From positions 38,969,501 through 39,033,500 of the forward strand of contig CM053813.1 in the NCBI GenBank assembly GCA_028671895.1: DNA of 64,000 nucleotides, read 5' to 3'. Shown piece after piece: positions 60,101 through 64,000 of this stretch. This DNA is from Oenanthe sinensis (Eukaryota; Streptophyta; Magnoliopsida; Apiales; Apiaceae). How positions within the stretch are numbered: position 1 is the first letter of the stretch; every line of letters begins with the position of its first letter. The position numbers were made by a program, and so were the translations under genes. The notes beneath the pieces were generated by a model. That model was given only the letters and a program-made list of their open reading frames with translations, searched no databases and was not told where the DNA came from.

Positions 60101-63100
60101 AAAGGTAACGAGAAACGGCGAGCTATATTCAGTTCTTCAAGTTTTTCACTTGGTATTATCCTAAGTTTCTTCACTTTTATATGTATGTATACACATACAT
60201 ATGTATGTGTATGTGTATAAGTATATACATGTGTATAACAGTACAAGTATATATCATTGTTATCACGAAGATGACTAGTCCTCGATTAGCACACGAAGTC
60301 GGACGCCGAGATTTTTCGAAGCCCGAATTGGTGCTGTGATAACGATGATTAAGGTGTACAATCACATTATTCGATCAATGACAATTCACAAAAAAGGGAT
60401 AGAGATGAACTTAATATTGAGATGGATTACTTTGTTTGATTTTCTTCATCACTTGTGTTTTTATTTGCTTGGAAATGTTTAATATTTGGTATTTGCATGT
60501 TATTATGTAGTAAATATGCTTAATTTGAACTTATTACTCTATTACTTTTGATTTAAATTGTGAAATTGATGTGTTTACAAATGCTATTTATTACATCCAC
60601 TAAATATATGTATATGAACAAGTTATCGACTTTTTATGACTAGTCGAGCGACTTGTCGAATAGTTGGACGTCACGCCTCGACTTGGCGCCGTAATAACCA
60701 TGGCATTGTTATCACGAAAATGACTAGTCGACACGAAGGTACCCGGACGCCAAGAGCCCGACTTAACCTCGGCGCCCGACTCCGTGATAACCATGATTCG
60801 ATCAATGACAATACACAAGAACGGGATAAAGATGTACTTAATATTGAGATGAATTACTTTGCTTGATTTTCATCATCACTTATATTTTTATTTTCTTAGA
60901 CATGTTTGATATTTGGTATTTGCATGCTATTATGTAGTAAATATGCTTAATTTGAACTTATTACTCTATTACTTTTAATTTAAATTGTGAAATTGATGTG
61001 TTTAGCAATATATTTATTAAATCTAGTAAATATATGTATATGAACGACTTGTCGACTTTTTACGACTAGTCGAACGACTTGTCGACTAGTCTTCTTGAAG
61101 GTAGTTGGGCGTCAAGGCTCGACTTGGCGCCGTAATAACCATGGTCGTTAGATATATCATTATAGATTATATATAATCAATTATGTGTTGCGAATTCGAA
61201 TGCGTCTTATTGTCCATTGACTGACGATGCATTAACACCCTAATAGCCCTAGTCATCTGCAAAATGATGTTGTCATTGACATGAATTTTGGGAGGCGAGC
61301 CTTTGAGCATGTTTGGCTCAACAAAAAGTCCTAAACTTTTAACTTTAAGTTAGAAAAAATGTGTTTGTGTGGTAAGTAAATAAGTTGTTTAATAGATAAA
61401 AAAACAGCTTACATGTGGTACTTCTTTGTGCAACTAATTGTAATTTTGTACGTTTATTTGATAACAGTTAATATCATCATCCAAAAGTACAAAATATAAA
61501 ATTTATTTTTCTACATGTAATAATTTAGAAATTAACATTAACAATGAAATTATCCAGACAGATAGTAACTTAGAATTAAAATTTTAACGTCTCATTTAAG
61601 TAACTTTAGGTCATAAGTTACTTTTCTTAAGCATATTCAAAAGGGCTCCGTCATCTCGATGGATCTGGGAAAGACAATCACCTTTCTTCTTATGCTTAAT
61701 TATGCGAGATGGTTAGGTGATTGAACAGTTTTGTTTTTGTGGATTTTTTTGTCAAGCACTTGTAAAAATAGAAATTGGAGGGCAAAAACTTCGAGGTTGA
61801 GCAAGTTACGGGAACAACATAGCAACACTCCCCCAACTGTAATAATTGGTCTATATCTAATAGATTCTAAACTAAAAATAAATAAAAAGAGGTAAATTTA
61901 AAATTTTGGTCTCATAATATCAACCAGATATAAAATACCTTTTAAAGATATACATTGTGCATTTCTCAATTCATACAATCACATTGTTTATAACAAATTC
62001 GTACGAGATAATCTATGCAAAATATGTACATATATAAAGTTGATAAAAATATTCATAATATTAACAAAATATATGATATGATATTATATGTGTAATGTAT
62101 ATTTTTGTAGCCCTAAACATATATCTTTAACAAGGCAACACACCGATGCCTCGCTTCTTGCTGTTCAATTAGTCAGTAGAAAAAAAATCAGTGTTTCGCC
62201 TTGTATAACCCACATTGATGCAATACTGGTTACTCTTGTATGCAAGTAGATGCAAGCATCTTTTTCTGAAGACATAAATTGTGCAAATCTGGTATACTTT
62301 TGTACCTGAAACCTATAAGCTTCCTTGACTGTGTTCTTTATAATTTTTTTTAAAACTGGAATTATAAAATTTTAATTTTTTGATTGTGATGTTTCTTTTT
62401 GTGTCCAATTCTTTTTAAAGAGAATAACAGGGCTGCTATTTAGCAAAGGGAAAAAGGTAGAAGTGTCTCTTGAAAAAGTAGAGCATAGTGAAGTTTGGTT
62501 CCCAGCAATTGTACAAGAAGACACAGGAAATGGCTCTTTCTTGGTAGAGTATCAGTGTCTTGGGATAAATGGTAAACCTGAGTCTGTGAAAGTTGAAGTT
62601 GATTCTCTTCATATTCGGCCTTCTCCTCCTCAGTTGAAGGGAGACAATTATGATCTGCTAGAGAAGGTGGATGTGTATGTTGAGTTCGGTTGGTGGAGTG
62701 GAGTGTTAACCAGAAAACTTCCTGATTATAAGTATATTGTTTTTTTTAAGAAAACAAAGAAAGAGAGGTTAGTTAATCAGACAGAAATAAGACCTCACAT
62801 GGAGTGGAAAAAGGGAAACTGGTTTAGTACATCCCAGGTATGATCTCTTTTCCATCTCTAGGAAAGTGTATACTCATCAATCACTTTGTGTATCTCTTAA
62901 ATGTTCATTTGTGCATGTAGAAGTTCTGAGGTAAATTCAATGGTCCGTCATTTCCCATTGATCAGGGGCATGCTAGATTATTCAATTGTCGTCGTAGTGA
63001 TCCTTCTGTTTTATAGTTTAAGATGCTATTTGTCCAGTTTTTTTATAATAATAATAATAATAATTATTATTATTATTATTGTTGTTGTTGTTGTGTTGAT

Positions 63101-63517
63101 TGCACTGTGGTATTTCAGGATGTCTCGAACTCAATAGATTGTCAAGAATCGGTACGGAATGAAAGCGTTATTGTACATCAGAATGAGATGGTTTCTAGCA
63201 TGGGTGCACTAAACCGGAATTATGAAGAGAGGACTGCTGTTTCCCTGAACTTGTTAGACATAAGAATGGAGCTGTCAACTCCCTCCAGCAAGGAAACATC
63301 TACGAAGAAGCTGCTCAATCCTGGTGCTGATGAGAGCACCAAAAAGATGGAACAAGTTCTTCAAACAGATCCTTTGAATTCATCTTCAAAAAAAGCTTCA
63401 GGGGAAGAAATGCATTATAGTTCTCCTACCTCAACCAATGGCGGTCTTAGAACAAATAACTCAGAACAGTCCAAGGGTGATCCGCTATCGGAAAACTTCT
63501 CGCGAGGGAAGAGAGCT
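54151..63517 (+). CDS. Agenet/Tudor-like domain protein (DUF724 family), 3' partial
   Basis: Exons 54151-54597, 62421-62837 and 63119-~63517 share phase 0. Exon 1 gives two Agenet repeats (SRVEVTSDEEGFTGVWFPAK near residue 14; FQLNDVVDGFYRDGWWTGVI near 86). Exon 2 gives two more (LLFSKGKKVEVSLEKVEHSE, VWFPAIVQED, DLLEKVDVYVEFGWWSGVLT). Exon 3 is a Ser/Thr-rich linker starting DVSNSIDCQESVRN. Four N-terminal Agenet repeats then a low-complexity middle is the DUF724 layout; the C-terminal DUF724 domain would lie right of the window. Agenet domains bind modified histone tails or RNA-related partners; the role here is inferred. The exon 1-2 junction (KKKQ|RITGLLFSKG) matches relatives, so one gene with a 7.8-kb intron is preferred over two. 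The exon 3 donor (GCT|GTTAGT) is uncertain. Confidence 0.85.
54598..55537 (+). other. Agenet gene intron 1, 5' part
   Basis: Noncoding intron sequence before the LINE insertion; no exon or repeat recognised. Confidence 0.45.
55538..57380 (-). mobile_element. 5'-truncated LINE in Agenet intron 1
   Basis: The minus-strand 3' end carries AATAAAATTTCC and a poly(A) seen as T9 at 55538-55546. The reading frame is open from about 57375 to 56027 (at least 430 codons): VWRSILETRELLETG, GESINIWKDLWIPDI, zf-RVT region (NFIWRVVHNCLPTLSNL, CPIC, LEHVFFSCP) and RNase H-like domain (GWVTCNVDAAAY, IRDERGMFVAGYGG, AEAMAFREAISWL, VKRSANVAAA). Endonuclease and RT are lost by 5' truncation. A MITE at 55607-56040 splits the 3' end. 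The ORF contains a small in-frame duplication (DQSQSEDQSQSD). No clean target duplication beyond ATTTAA-like flanks. Confidence 0.85.
55607..56040. mobile_element. MITE nested in the LINE, perfect 10-bp target duplication
   Basis: GAAAGGAAGG occurs at 55597-55606 and at 56041-56050, directly flanking 434 bp that interrupt otherwise continuous LINE sequence. The ends are inverted repeats with the shared block ATATCACAATTT (left from 55607, right from 56040 on the minus strand), and further copies of that block occur just inside. A 9-10-bp duplication points to a Mutator-like MITE. The LINE stop context now comes from MITE sequence. Confidence 0.85.
57381..60254 (+). other. Agenet gene intron 1, middle part
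   Basis: AT-rich noncoding sequence, with a (TA)n run near 58511-58532 and a TGTATG/CATACA-rich patch at 60180-60215. No exon or gene recognised. Confidence 0.4.
60255..61144. mobile_element. Two tandem ~445-bp units with TIR-like ends
   Basis: Unit A (60255-60703) and unit B (60704-61144) each start CATTGTTATCACGAARATGA and end GGCGCCGTAATAACCATGG. The end read on the minus strand (CCATGGTTATTACGG) is an inverted match of the start. Both contain CGATCAATGACAAT, GGATARAGATG-like and TATTTGGTATTTGCATG blocks and CGACTAGTCG-rich subterminal motifs. Internal GTGATAACSATGA is a further copy of the end motif. Non-autonomous DNA element, class uncertain. Confidence 0.6.
61145..62420 (+). other. 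Agenet gene intron 1, 3' part
   Basis: Noncoding, ending at the acceptor CTTTTTAAAG before exon 2 at 62421. No further feature recognised. Confidence 0.4.
63045..63094. repeat. Compound trinucleotide microsatellite in Agenet intron 2
   Basis: (ATA)n runs into (ATT)n and then (GTT)n, ending about 25 bp before the acceptor at 63118. The first two tracts are complementary, so they could form a hairpin close to the splice site. Confidence 0.9.
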
Positions 63518-64000
63518 GTTAGTGAAATATTATTTCATCGATTTTTCTTTATAATTTCCTTTTTATCTTGATTCATGTGGTACAAAGATGGCACATTAAA
63601 AATATAATTTTTTTTGAAGAAGTAACAAATGCAAAGTGAAATATATGGAAAAATAATATAATTCTTCCTCGCAAAAACATGGCATCTTATAATAGGGAGT
63701 CATTAGTCCTCGCGCACACTGATTTCTGTGTACTGTTTCCTCTGGTAATGGAAAGATTTCACTCCCACTCCCTAGTTTACTGCTTCCGTATCAAAGATTC
63801 TCAGTGCTGAGGAAAACTCATCATAGTCTATCAAATAATAAAAATGACCTCCCTATACAGGAGTTCTTATAACATATCAATTACCCTTCCTACTTTATAT
63901 CGTTGTGATTAATTTAGAGAGTCTAAGCAATTTACATACTTATTGAGCTTGTTCCCGTAATATTAGTGGATCCTGTCGGACGTCGTGATTAATTTAGAGA
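63518..64000. other. Right edge: probable Agenet gene intron 3
   Basis: AT-rich with no clear exon. GTCGTGATTAATTTAGAGA occurs twice (about 63902-63920 and 63982-64000), a short duplication at the window edge. The gene's remaining exons are expected beyond the window. Confidence 0.4.

Noticed and set aside
60636..60866. Overlapping frames across the tandem element
   Set aside because: They span the junction of two repeat units and encode nothing recognisable.
54151..62837. Two separate Agenet genes
   Set aside because: Phase-0 junctions, the four-repeat DUF724 order, the KKKQ|RITGLLFSKG joint typical of relatives, and the absence of a start codon at 62421 favour one gene; kept only as an alternative.

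Overview
The window is nuclear DNA of a flowering plant, most likely a eudicot. The genes have many GT-AG introns that are AT-rich, and the families are plant ones: a plant EFR3, a class II small heat-shock protein, a pectin methylesterase, a COBRA-like protein, an REF/SRPP-like protein and a DUF724-type Agenet protein. Much of the DNA between and inside genes consists of plant transposons. I cannot place the family or species from sequence alone, and I see no organellar or bacterial DNA.

Layout. 1-1367: the end of a Ty3/Gypsy (Tat-like) element, with a palindromic ~69-bp repeat array followed by an LTR. 2143-10736 (+): an EFR3-like gene in 18 exons whose first exon lies outside the window; one intron carries a hAT-like element. 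11200-18150 (-): a decayed Tat-like Gypsy element (LTR, primer-binding site, gag, protease, repeat array, no polymerase), split by a ~3.26-kb solo LTR. 18376-19742: two MITE-like elements side by side, ending just upstream of an ARF1 gene (20561-22653, +). 23108-28440: nested non-autonomous DNA transposons, a hAT-like element and a LINE relic. 29045-31504 (+): a five-exon pectin methylesterase. 31851-36010 (-): a LINE bounded by a target-site duplication, with endonuclease, RT, zf-RVT and RNase H parts and only a few lesions. 36021-38200: AT-rich repeats.

38200-44250 is a tandem duplication carrying two class II small heat-shock protein genes (38569-39021 and 42862-43311). Each has a perfect three-unit heat-shock element, and casein-kinase-1 fragments lie between and after them. 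44440-52920 is a graveyard: diverged noncoding repeats flank a COBRA-like pseudogene (47464-48590) and an REF/SRPP-like pseudogene with two stops (50014-50838). 54151 to beyond the right edge (+) is an Agenet/DUF724 gene. Its first intron is about 7.8 kb and holds a 5'-truncated LINE, itself split by a 434-bp MITE with a perfect 10-bp target duplication, and a tandem pair of ~445-bp TIR-bounded units.

The genes do not form a pathway or operon. EFR3-like and ARF1 both act at membranes, PME in the cell wall, the sHSPs in heat stress and the Agenet protein probably in chromatin or RNA biology, but their adjacency looks incidental. I found no convincing new biological system. The strongest observations are structural: nested insertions with readable junctions, a duplicated heat-inducible gene unit, and an REF/SRPP-like gene interrupted by only two in-frame stops.
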